This document shows, piece after piece, positions 1 through 6,263 of a stretch of DNA of 6,662 bases. The stretch is from Terriglobia bacterium. GTDB taxonomy: Bacteria; Acidobacteriota; Terriglobia; UBA7540. The translations under genes were made by a program, and so were the position numbers. The notes under the pieces were generated by a model. The model saw nothing but the letters and a program-made list of their open reading frames with translations, was not told where the DNA came from and did no database searches. The stretch is taken from contig JASHSC010000173.1 of the NCBI GenBank assembly GCA_030036915.1, positions 1-6,662 on the forward strand, in the 5' to 3' direction. Positions within the stretch are counted from its first letter, which is position 1, and the number at the start of each line of letters is the position of its first letter.

Positions 1-2
1 GT

Positions 3-79
<77 letters not shown>

Positions 80-84
80 TTCAA

Positions 85-113
85 ATCATAGTGGATTGTT
101 TCCTTTATGACAA
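85..113 (-). promoter_or_regulatory. sigma70-type promoter of the initiator tRNA
   Basis: On the minus strand a -35 box TTGTCA (108-113) and a -10 box TATGAT (85-90) are separated by exactly 17 bp, each matching the consensus at five of six positions. Transcription would begin at about position 78-80, at or within about two bases of the mature tRNA 5' end at 79. The 5' leader would then be almost absent. Confidence 0.75.
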
Positions 114-137
114 TGCAATTTTTTCCGCAGGAAAAGT

Positions 138-166
138 TTGCAAAAGCGCCTTCATTTAAGTAAGTT
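138..166 (+). promoter_or_regulatory. weak candidate promoter for the PilZ gene
   Basis: TTGCAA (138-143) and TAAGTT (161-166) lie 17 bp apart, each matching the sigma70 consensus at four of six positions. A start near 173 would leave a leader of about 37 nt before the ATG at 210. This is a modest match in an AT-rich divergent intergenic region and is offered only as the best candidate seen. Confidence 0.25.
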
Positions 167-209
167 AATCGCACGAATCCGAAACCGGACTTACACAAGG
201 AAGGGTTCC

Positions 210-1013
210 ATGGTTGCACAGAAGCGGCGCTCCGACCGGCTGAGGCTGACAATTCCTCTCCGCGTCCACGGGATAGATTCGGCCGGAGTAAAAATCAAGG
301 CGGAAGGCAGGACTCTGGTCCTGAATCGCCACGGCGCGCGAATCCAACTTGGGGAGAAATTGGCGGTCGGAAGCCTCGTGCGCATCGTGAATCTGACCAA
401 CAACCGCGAAGCGGAGTTCCGTGTGGTAGGGCCGACTGCGCCTCCCAGCGAAAAAGGCGGCGAATGGGGCGTGGAATACAGCAACCCCAAAGAGGACATC
501 TGGGGAATCCGCTTTCCCCCCATTGAAGGCGACATTGCTGAGGCTGCCGCTCTGCTTGAATGCCAAGCCTGCCATACTGCTGTCATGCTGCGCCTCTCGC
601 TGGTGGAGGTTGAAGTTCTGGATGCGACGGGAGTTCTGAATCGGCAGTGCGAAAGCTGCGATCGCAAGACTTCCTGGGGATACGCGGAAAAGCAATTAGC
701 CGTTGAAAGCGCAAAACCCGCGCCCACCCGCGACAAAACAGGAGCCGATCTGCGCCGCCATCGCCGCGTGGCGCTGCAAATGCCCGTGCGCGTTCGCGAC
801 TACCAGGGCGGCGTCGAGGTTTCCAAGAGCGACAACGTCTCAAAAGGCGGGTTCAGTTTCGTCAGCGAGAAGAATTATGCGAACGGCACAGGAGTTATGG
901 TGGCTTGTCCCTACAGCCCAACGGGCGAAAGTCCGGAGGTCCATGCGCGCATCGTCCGTCAACGGACCATTGCCGGCACCAATCGAAAGGTCTACGGAGT
1001 TAGCTACGATTAA
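210..1013 (+). CDS. PilZ - zinc ribbon-like - PilZ protein
   Basis: A 267-aa protein, probably a cytoplasmic c-di-GMP receptor or adaptor; no signal peptide or membrane segment is visible. The N-terminal part (about residues 5-105) looks like a PilZ domain, with an RRSDR motif at 6-10 and a degenerate second motif (NRHGAR, 39-44) where NxSxxG is expected. The middle (about 115-155) has four cysteines as C118-x2-C121 and C147-x2-C150, a zinc-ribbon-like spacing. The C-terminal PilZ domain (about 180-267) has both ligand motifs intact: RRHRR at 182-186 and DNVSKGG at 208-214. In known PilZ domains these arginines and the D/NxSxxG motif hold the c-di-GMP dimer. I chose ATG 210 because AAGGAAGGG (197-205) stands just in front; an in-frame TTG at 138 would add 24 basic residues. 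The target process cannot be told from the neighbours, which are translation genes. Confidence 0.88.
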   Translation: MVAQKRRSDRLRLTIPLRVHGIDSAGVKIKAEGRTLVLNRHGARIQLGEKLAVGSLVRIVNLTNNREAEFRVVGPTAPPSEKGGEWGVEYSNPKEDIWGIRFPPIEGDIAEAAALLECQACHTAVMLRLSLVEVEVLDATGVLNRQCESCDRKTSWGYAEKQLAVESAKPAPTRDKTGADLRRHRRVALQMPVRVRDYQGGVEVSKSDNVSKGGFSFVSEKNYANGTGVMVACPYSPTGESPEVHARIVRQRTIAGTNRKVYGVSYD

Positions 1014-1021
1014 CCATGCAC

Positions 1022-1058
1022 GCGCGGGACCGGCATCCCTGCGGGGCGCATCCCGCGC
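1022..1058 (+). terminator. hairpin just after the PilZ stop, possible terminator
   Basis: GCGCGGGA (1022-1029) is perfectly complementary to TCCCGCGC (1051-1058), with a smaller CCC-TGC-GGG hairpin inside. It begins nine bases after the stop codon, a natural place for a terminator or 3'-end stabiliser. No T-run follows, so it is not a canonical intrinsic terminator. It may be a 3' structure or a decayed repeat. Confidence 0.35.
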
Positions 1059-1112
1059 AGGCGAGGAAGACATATCCACTGTAATCTGAACTATTTACCT
1101 AATACTTGGGAG

Positions 1113-1189
1113 ATCCTCCGGCTTTGCCGGGGTGGTCAGGCCCTTCGAGGGGCCAGCCACCGCGAAGGCCTCCGACTTTGCCGGAGGAT
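1113..1189. repeat. 77-bp multi-hairpin palindromic element
   Basis: The ends ATCCTCCGGC (1113-1122) and GCCGGAGGAT (1180-1189) form a perfect 10-bp inverted repeat. Inside is a further hairpin: GGTGG (1131-1135) with CCACC (1157-1161), then GGCCC (1139-1143) with GGGCC (1150-1154). Each shoulder can also fold on itself: CCGGC-TTT-GCCGG at 1118-1130, and CCTCCG/CGGAGG at 1169-1187. The two shoulders are near direct copies of CCTCCGGCTTTGCCGG. This looks like a dispersed intergenic repeat. It lies between the PilZ gene and smpB; the rest of that ~300-base gap (1014-1321) shows no gene. Confidence 0.75.
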
Positions 1190-1270
1190 GATTACTCTAC
1201 GAAAACATTCCGCCAATGCTCCGTCGCCAGGAATAAGCCTTACTAGCTCCGCATCCAGTCGGCAGCCCTG

Positions 1271-1279
1271 TGTTAAAAT
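1271..1279 (+). promoter_or_regulatory. extended -10 promoter candidate for smpB
   Basis: TGTTAAAAT reads as an extended -10 box (TGn followed by TAAAAT, five of six matches to TATAAT), about 43 bp before the smpB GTG. No convincing -35 box lies 16-18 bp upstream, which an extended -10 can tolerate. It would also serve pepA downstream. Confidence 0.4.
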
Positions 1280-1321
1280 TTCTTGTGTTGATTCGAAGTT
1301 TTTCCCTTGAGGGGATCCCTA

Positions 1322-1804
1322 GTGTCCAAGGTTTCTACGCCCCAGCCAAAGCATTTCGCCATCAACCGGCAGGCGCAGCATCTCTATCATCTGCTGGAGC
1401 GGTTCGAGGCCGGCGTGGAGTTGACCGGTACGGAGGTGAAATCCGTCCGCGATGGGAAAATTAACCTGAAGGACAGCTACGTGGAAATGCAGAAGGGCCA
1501 GGCGTGGCTGATTGATTGTCACATCAGCCCGTATTCCGCGGGCAGCTATGCCAATCACGATCCCCTTCGTGACCGCCGCCTGCTGCTTCATCGACAGGAA
1601 CTGGACAAGCTGGCGGGCCGGGTTCAGGAGAAGGGTTTCACCTTGATTCCAACCCGGGTTTACCTCAAAAAGAACCTGATCAAGTGCGAGATTGCCCTGG
1701 CCAAGGGCAAGAAAGTGTATGACCATCGCGAAACCTCGCGTCGCCGCACCATCGAGCGCGAGACGCAACAAGCCATCCACGAACATCGAAGACGAAGGTT
1801 CTGA
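1322..1804 (+). CDS. smpB: SsrA-binding protein SmpB
   Basis: SmpB binds tmRNA and carries it to the A site of stalled ribosomes. There trans-translation adds a degradation tag to the unfinished protein and frees the ribosome. The product is 160 aa, the usual SmpB length. Family hallmarks are visible: the N-terminal tmRNA-binding barrel with ELTGTEVKSVRDG (33-45), SYANHDPLRDRRLLLH (75-90), and GKKVYDHRET (129-138) leading into the basic tail (to 160, ending HRRRRF) that probes the empty mRNA channel. GTG 1322 is chosen as start because GAGGGG (1309-1314) lies 7 nt upstream. An in-frame TTG at 1307 would bury that site in the coding region. The tmRNA gene itself is not in the window. pepA follows after 34 bp, so the two are probably co-transcribed. 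Confidence 0.97.
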   Translation: MSKVSTPQPKHFAINRQAQHLYHLLERFEAGVELTGTEVKSVRDGKINLKDSYVEMQKGQAWLIDCHISPYSAGSYANHDPLRDRRLLLHRQELDKLAGRVQEKGFTLIPTRVYLKKNLIKCEIALAKGKKVYDHRETSRRRTIERETQQAIHEHRRRRF

Positions 1805-1838
1805 TTTTTTTCATCCTCTTGCGAAGGAGCCCCTCATC

Positions 1839-3323
1839 GTGAAAATTGAATTCCAATCTACACCGCTCGCGCAGCTTTCTGCTACCGCATTGGTCGCCTA
1901 CAGCTTTGAGGAAGCCCCCGCATCCAGCGGTACTGTTGAGAAACTTCCGGAAGAAACGCGCGGCCTGTTGCAGGAAATGCATGAGGCGGGCGAGCTTACT
2001 GGCAAGCTGTTTGAGTGCACGCCCCTCCGCTGGCCCGATGGATTATCCGCGGATAAGCTTCTGGTCGTGGGCGCAGGCAAAAGCGAAAAATTCAGTGAGG
2101 CGCAGCTTCGCCACCTGGCGGGAGCTGCCGTGCGGCACCTGCGTTCGCGAGGAGTTCACGAGATGGTTTGGATTCTCGGCTCCGCCGCTCCCCACACGGT
2201 CGCAGCAGTTGTGGAGGGTGCGCTGGTTGCGGAATTTGATCCTGACCGTTATCGAACCGAGTCGAAGGATGAAAAAGGAATTGGAACATTGATATTGGCG
2301 ACCGGCGGCGGCCCGCTTCCGCAGGAGGCGTCGGTGGGGGTTGAGCGCGGACGAATTTTGGGTGAAGCCCAGAATTTCACGCGCGAGCTGGTGAATGAAC
2401 CCTCGAACCGCCTCACGCCGACGCGCCTGGCGGAGCAGGCTGAGAAAATGGCGGCGCGCTTCGGCCTGGCATGCGAAGTACTCGGGCCGGAGGAAATCCA
2501 GAAACTCAAAATGGGAGCGTTTTGGGCGGTGGCGCAGGGCAGCCGCGAACCTTCGCGCCTGATCGTCATCCGCTATTCCCCCGAAGGTGCTCCCGCCGAG
2601 CCCGTCATCGGGCTGATCGGGAAGGGAATTACCTTTGATAGCGGCGGCATCTCCATCAAGCCCAGCGAGAACATGCACGAAATGAAGACCGACATGGCGG
2701 GTGGCGCCACCATGCTCGGGGTCATGCAAGCTGTTGCCCAGTTTAAGCCTCTCGTTCGGGTCATGGCCTTAATTCCGGCGACTGAAAATATGCCCGGCGG
2801 CAATGCCTACAAACCCGGCGATGTGATTACCTCCATGTCCGGAAAAACCATCGAGGTCTTGAATACTGACGCTGAGGGCCGCCTGGTTCTAGCGGACGCT
2901 CTGACCTACGCCAAGCGCCTGGGTTGCACGGTGCTGATTGACGCCGCAACCCTCACCGGCGCCGTCATGGTCGCGCTCGGCTCCATCACCACCGGCGTCT
3001 TCGGCTGGAATAAGGATTGGGTAAATCGCGTTATCGCTGCGGCGCACCACGCCGGAGAAAAAATGTGGCAAATGCCCGTTGACGAGGATTATCGCGAGCT
3101 CTACAAAAGTTCGATCGCCGACCTCGCAAATACCGGTGGGCGATACGGCGGTGCGATTACCGGCGCCATGTTTATCGGTGAGTTCGCCGGGGACACTCCC
3201 TGGGTGCACCTGGATATCGCCGGAACGAGGTGGGCGAACGACGAAAAGCCCTACCGCGCTAAAGGTCCCACGGGCCACGGCGTGCGCACGCTGGTGCAGT
3301 TGTTGACGGATTTTTCCGCTTAG
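1839..3323 (+). CDS. pepA: leucyl aminopeptidase (cytosol aminopeptidase, M17)
   Basis: A 494-aa M17 family aminopeptidase, a cytoplasmic two-metal enzyme (hexameric in studied members) that removes N-terminal residues such as leucine from peptides. The N-terminal domain spans about residues 1-165 and the catalytic domain about 170-494. The family signature NTDAEGRL is at 342-349. Predicted metal ligands are K262, D267, D285, D344 and E346; catalytic residues are K274 and R348. All seven fall exactly eight residues before their E. coli PepA counterparts, so spacing is conserved and the enzyme should be active. The start is GTG 1839, with AAGGAG (1824-1829) 9 nt upstream. The frame stays open back into smpB but has no comparable ribosome site there. 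Some PepA proteins also bind DNA; nothing here shows whether this one does. It is convergent with argS. Confidence 0.96.
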   Translation: MKIEFQSTPLAQLSATALVAYSFEEAPASSGTVEKLPEETRGLLQEMHEAGELTGKLFECTPLRWPDGLSADKLLVVGAGKSEKFSEAQLRHLAGAAVRHLRSRGVHEMVWILGSAAPHTVAAVVEGALVAEFDPDRYRTESKDEKGIGTLILATGGGPLPQEASVGVERGRILGEAQNFTRELVNEPSNRLTPTRLAEQAEKMAARFGLACEVLGPEEIQKLKMGAFWAVAQGSREPSRLIVIRYSPEGAPAEPVIGLIGKGITFDSGGISIKPSENMHEMKTDMAGGATMLGVMQAVAQFKPLVRVMALIPATENMPGGNAYKPGDVITSMSGKTIEVLNTDAEGRLVLADALTYAKRLGCTVLIDAATLTGAVMVALGSITTGVFGWNKDWVNRVIAAAHHAGEKMWQMPVDEDYRELYKSSIADLANTGGRYGGAITGAMFIGEFAGDTPWVHLDIAGTRWANDEKPYRAKGPTGHGVRTLVQLLTDFSA

Positions 3324-3324
3324 G

Positions 3325-3377
3325 TCGTGGCATGGGCAGCCTGCCCATGCGCACGGGCAGAGATTCCCGTGCCACGA
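3325..3377. repeat. 53-bp two-armed cruciform repeat between pepA and argS
   Basis: TCGTGGCA (3325-3332) pairs with TGCCACGA (3370-3377) as an outer 8-bp stem. Two hairpins lie inside: CATGGGCA/TGCCCATG (3331-3338 with 3342-3349, loop GCC) and GCACGGG/CCCGTGC (3351-3357 with 3366-3372). The second shares bases with the outer stem, so alternative folds compete. GGGCAG occurs twice (3334-3339, 3355-3360), giving CTGCCC two possible partners. It fills nearly the whole gap between the two convergent stop codons and could act as a bidirectional transcription end, though it has no clear T-runs of its own. Confidence 0.8.
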
Positions 3378-3378
3378 T

Positions 3379-5382
3379 TTACATCCGCTCGGGAATTTCG
3401 ATTCCCATCTGCTCGGTGGCGAGCGTCAAGGTTTTTTCGGTCAGGTAAACCAGGTAAAGTAGAAAATTCTGCCGAGGCGCGTCCGGCTCACTCAGGATGT
3501 GGAAGTGGTGGTAAAAATTGTTGAAGGCCTGGGCCAGGCGGAAGGCGTATTTGGCCACCACAGCAGGTTCCTCGCTTGAAATCGCCTGCGCCACGGTAGT
3601 TTCCAGTTGGCCGGCGAGGCGAGTTAGCTCCCAAAACGCTGCTCCATCGTCCCCTTTATAAAACCGCTGCATTTGGTCCGCGGAAATTGCGCCGGATAAT
3701 TGCGTCGCATCGAAGCCGGGATGGGACTCTGCGAATTTGCGAAAGATATTCCGTGCACGCACGATGCTGTATTGCAGGTACGGGCCGGTCTCGCCCTCGA
3801 ACGCCAGCGCTTCCTTGAAATCAAAGGCGATGATGACGCGACGCGAATATTTCAGCAGGAAGTAGCGCAGCGCCGCGACGGCGATCTTCCGTGCATAGTC
3901 CTGCGCCTCGGCAGGGTCCTGCGCCATGCCGCGTGAGTTCACTTCCTCCGCGGCGCGGGCGATGAGGGTATCAATCAGGTCGTCCGCCTTCACGCCCTGG
4001 CCCTTGCGCCCGGAGACTTCCACGTAGGGGCGCTGGCGATCCGCTTCCGTAAGCGCGATTCCCATCTCCGCCGCACAGCGCGCCGAGAGGCCCACGACCT
4101 CGTATGCAAAGTGATGCAGGTTCGCGGCATGGTCATGAAATCCGAGTGCGTGGAATGCGGCCTTGACGATGTTCTGCAAATAAGATTGGCGCGTATCGAT
4201 CACCGCGTAGGCCGCGCTCGCCCGGCCAAAGGGCGGGGCATCGGGCCGGCCGCCCACGGTTGTTCGCCAGACCTCGTGCCCATCGGGATAACGATGGAAG
4301 GGCTCGTAGCCAAAGTCTTTCCCCAGCAGCGCAAACTTCCAGAGGTGGTAGGCGATGTCTTTGCCGACGTAAGTCACTGTTCCATTCGACCGCACGATGA
4401 TCTTGGTCTCCTCAGCGTCGGCAGATTCGCCTGCTCCCTCGGCGACCGCGCCGGCGAGGTCCATCACCCAGCACCCGGCATTCTTTCCCTCGTTTTCAAA
4501 ACGAATGGCATGGTGTTGCTTGAGCACTTCGAAGGCCGCCTTCCAGAAATGCAGCCGAAGGATTTCACTTTCCTGCGCCAGCAAGTCGTATCCGATGTTC
4601 AGGCGCAACATCGTTTCGAGATGTGTGCGGACGATGGCTGTGGAAATCAACTCGGCGAGCGCGGCGGTTTCCCCGTGGTCTTCTTCGATGTCTTTCAGTG
4701 CCTGGGCGCGCCAGGCCAGAGAAGTCTTGTCATCCTCATAAAGCTGGAAGACGCGCGCATAAAGGTCCCAGCAGTAATAATCGAAGCGCGGCGTGGGCGT
4801 GCGAATAAGTGCTTCGACTTCTGCGAGAGTTTTCTTTTCCAAATGCTGGAATCCCACCACCACGTCAGCCACCTGAACGCCGGTGTTATCGATGTAGTTC
4901 TGCACCTCGACGTTCGACCCTTGGAAACGCAGCAGGCGGGCAAATGTGTCGCCCAGAACGGCGTTGCGCAAATGGCCAATGTGTGCCGCCTTGTTGGGAT
5001 TGATGCTGGTGTGCTCGACCAGGATTTTACCTGCAGTTGGGGGGCCGGGTTGCGCTCGTCCTTCCGCTGCCGCGCCGCGCTTCTCGAACAATTGCCCCGC
5101 AGCTTGAGCTCGATTGAGATGAAAATTCAAATAGCCCGCGCCTGCCACCGTGACGCGCTCAATTCCCTCCAGCGAAGAGAGAAGGGGAACGAGTTGCTCG
5201 GCAATCTTGCGCGGCGCCTGGCGCAATTTCTTGGCAAGCTCAAAACAGGCGGCCAGCGAAACGTCGCCCATTTCCAGATTGGGAGGCGTATCGAGTGTGG
5301 GCGCGGCTACTTCCAGCTTAAACGCCTCGTGAACCGCCGTCACGAACTGGGTTTGGATACGCTCTTGAACTTCCTGGAACAA
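3379..5382 (-). CDS. argS: arginyl-tRNA synthetase
   Basis: Charges tRNA-Arg with arginine using ATP; a cytoplasmic class Ia synthetase, here 667 aa, longer than the ~577 aa of E. coli ArgS. An N-terminal domain of the ArgRS type (about 1-90) is followed by the catalytic Rossmann fold, whose HIGH motif is exact (H134-I-G-H137, within SINPNKAAHIGHLRN). The second ATP motif is SGRKG (457-461), in place of a KMSKS; departure from KMSKS is common in ArgRS. The C-terminal DALR anticodon-binding helices run from about 528 (EGETGPYLQYS) to the typical PERM end. Extra length lies partly between GKDIAYHLWKF (340-350) and DTRQSYLQ (396-403). The start is TTG 5382, with AGAGGA 8 nt upstream (5391-5396); an in-frame stop lies just upstream, so no longer form is possible. 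The stop codon is one base from the 53-bp repeat. Confidence 0.98.
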   Translation of the reverse strand: MFQEVQERIQTQFVTAVHEAFKLEVAAPTLDTPPNLEMGDVSLAACFELAKKLRQAPRKIAEQLVPLLSSLEGIERVTVAGAGYLNFHLNRAQAAGQLFEKRGAAAEGRAQPGPPTAGKILVEHTSINPNKAAHIGHLRNAVLGDTFARLLRFQGSNVEVQNYIDNTGVQVADVVVGFQHLEKKTLAEVEALIRTPTPRFDYYCWDLYARVFQLYEDDKTSLAWRAQALKDIEEDHGETAALAELISTAIVRTHLETMLRLNIGYDLLAQESEILRLHFWKAAFEVLKQHHAIRFENEGKNAGCWVMDLAGAVAEGAGESADAEETKIIVRSNGTVTYVGKDIAYHLWKFALLGKDFGYEPFHRYPDGHEVWRTTVGGRPDAPPFGRASAAYAVIDTRQSYLQNIVKAAFHALGFHDHAANLHHFAYEVVGLSARCAAEMGIALTEADRQRPYVEVSGRKGQGVKADDLIDTLIARAAEEVNSRGMAQDPAEAQDYARKIAVAALRYFLLKYSRRVIIAFDFKEALAFEGETGPYLQYSIVRARNIFRKFAESHPGFDATQLSGAISADQMQRFYKGDDGAAFWELTRLAGQLETTVAQAISSEEPAVVAKYAFRLAQAFNNFYHHFHILSEPDAPRQNFLLYLVYLTEKTLTLATEQMGIEIPERM

Positions 5383-5427
5383 GGTGAATGTCCTCTACAT
5401 TTTTTGGGGCGCAACAATGGCTGACTA

Positions 5428-5652
5428 GCCCGGTTCATTCATAAAATGACCATGCGAAGAGCAAATGCCAAAGCGTTTCACACAGAGTTCACGGAGTCTA
5501 TTACTGTTGGAATCGTCCCAGCAAGGAATCACCGAGCGCACAGAGAAGTTCGCGGAGACGTCTCCGTGTTCTCTGTGCTTGAACTCCGTGGCCTCTGTGT
5601 GAAACCTTCTTCTTTCCGCCGTGGCTCGAGGAAATTTATGAATAATCCGGGC
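5428..5652. mobile_element. 225-bp MITE-like element with terminal inverted repeats
   Basis: The ends are inverted copies of 18 bp with 16 matches: GCCCGGTTCATTCATAAA (5428-5445) and TTTATGAATAATCCGGGC (5635-5652). Inside, a 13-bp perfect inverted repeat (GTTTCACACAGAG, 5475-5487; CTCTGTGTGAAAC, 5593-5605) continues inward after two mismatches. A second hairpin (GCACAGAGAA 5538-5547, TTCTCTGTGC 5569-5578) closes over the 14-nt palindrome CGGAGACGTCTCCG (5553-5566). A CACAGAG...CGGAG unit therefore occurs four times: 5479-5496 and 5538-5557 forward, 5562-5578 and 5584-5601 reversed. No transposase is encoded; the short open frames across it are by-products of the repeat. GCTGA near both edges (5420-5424, 5655-5659) could be a target duplication, but the spacing is unequal. 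It lies in the argS upstream region. Confidence 0.7.
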
Positions 5653-5705
5653 AAGCTGATCGCACTCGGAGGGCCGCAAGTGGCGATTGCTTCGGTAAGG
5701 TTGGA

Positions 5706-5714
5706 ATTATAGCA
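5706..5714 (-). promoter_or_regulatory. extended -10 promoter, probably for argS
   Basis: On the minus strand the sequence reads TGCTATAAT, a perfect extended -10 box. No recognisable -35 box is seen 16-18 bp upstream, where the sequence is GC-rich. Transcription would start near 5699 and run leftward through the 225-bp element into argS, giving a leader of roughly 315 nt, or roughly 90 nt without the element. Confidence 0.5.
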
Positions 5715-5748
5715 GACCAGCGAGAAACGCGGCCGCCTCGACTTCAGT

Positions 5749-5800
5749 GTAGGGGCAACCCTCGTGGTTGCCCGAGGGCGGCCACGAGGGCCGCCCCTAC
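5749..5800. repeat. 52-bp two-armed cruciform repeat with complementary loops
   Basis: GTAGGGGC (5749-5756) pairs with GCCCCTAC (5793-5800) as an outer stem around two 8-bp hairpins. These are GGGCAACC/GGTTGCCC (5753-5760 with 5766-5773, loop CTCGT) and GGGCGGCC/GGCCGCCC (5776-5783 with 5789-5796, loop ACGAG). The two loops are exact complements. CCCTCGTGG (5759-5767) is also an inverted copy of CCACGAGGG (5782-5790), so one long hairpin is an alternative fold. No coding function is apparent. Confidence 0.8.
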
Positions 5801-6200
5801 GCGTTGACGATCTCACCTTTTCTCATGCCCGTGATTTTGACAAAGCCTGGAAGACCTTGCCACGAGATGTCTCCGGCGTGCAAGTCTATCCCCTCAATTG
5901 GAAGGCGGCGGGCTGGGCGGCGGTGAAGCTGGAGGGACCGCCGGATACGGCTCAATTCTGGCAGCGGAGCCTGTCCCGGTGAGCACCATCGTCTGCGCGC
6001 TCCCCACAGGATCCTCTGTACAACGCGCCGCCCCAAGTGCGACTTGGAAGTTCACGCCCGGAGGTTCGCACGAGGCACATTCTTCAGCCCAAACTACGTT
6101 TTTAAAGGGAAATTCGGTCTTTGATCCTGAGCCCGACGGTGATAATACCCCTGACCTCCTCCGAGTGCAATGGCCTCTCAACATGAAGATATTTCGTAAT
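5801..6200. other. about 400 bases with no identifiable gene
   Basis: Short open frames exist on both strands, but none has a ribosome site, a recognisable motif and a sensible start together. The best is a forward frame ending at the TGA at 5980-5982, whose last ~55 residues (containing DFDKAWKTLP and WAAVKLEG) read like ordinary protein. Its only starts lie inside the 52-bp repeat or lack a ribosome site, so it may be a gene remnant. A reverse frame ending near 5894 carries a Pro/Ser-rich tail (PPPSPPPS) and a C-x2-C pair; I do not recognise it. Confidence 0.4.
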
Positions 6201-6207
6201 AATGCAC

Positions 6208-6236
6208 TTGAACAAACAATATATCAGTGCTAGAAT
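6208..6236 (+). promoter_or_regulatory. near-consensus extended sigma70 promoter
   Basis: TTGAAC (6208-6213) and TAGAAT (6231-6236) are separated by exactly 17 bp, and the -10 box is preceded by TGC (6228-6230), making it an extended -10. The surroundings are markedly AT-rich compared with the rest of the window. Transcription would start near 6243, about 20 nt before the ATG at 6264. Confidence 0.65.
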
Positions 6237-6263
6237 CGACAATATTCGTACAAATGGAGCAAT

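Noticed and set aside
165..736. Long open frames on the minus strand across the PilZ gene
   Set aside because: They lie antisense to the conserved PilZ frame, lack ribosome sites and show no domain.
1803..1811. T-rich run after smpB as a terminator
   Set aside because: No stem precedes it in a suitable position; the hairpin needed for an intrinsic terminator is absent and pepA follows closely.
1692..1838. A 49-residue N-terminal extension of pepA overlapping smpB
   Set aside because: The extension is the smpB 3' end read in another frame. GTG 1839 has a good AAGGAG site, and with that start the catalytic residues keep a constant offset from E. coli PepA.
4111..5424. A 437-codon open frame on the plus strand opposite argS
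   Set aside because: It is fully antisense to an unmistakable argS, has no motif I recognise, and is explained by the GC-skewed codon use of argS.
5475..5605. CRISPR array from the recurring CACAGAG units
   Set aside because: There are only four units, in opposite orientations, with unequal spacing (about 5 to 41 bases) and no cas genes; the arrangement is a nested palindrome.
5425..5816. Small proteins of 84-95 residues around the CACAGAG repeats
   Set aside because: Their sequences are translations of the repeat units in several frames, a known source of false annotations.
5894..6184. Minus-strand protein with a Pro/Ser-rich tail
   Set aside because: No ribosome site, no recognised domain, and the PPPS tail is the translation of a GGCGG-rich stretch; too weak to call a gene.
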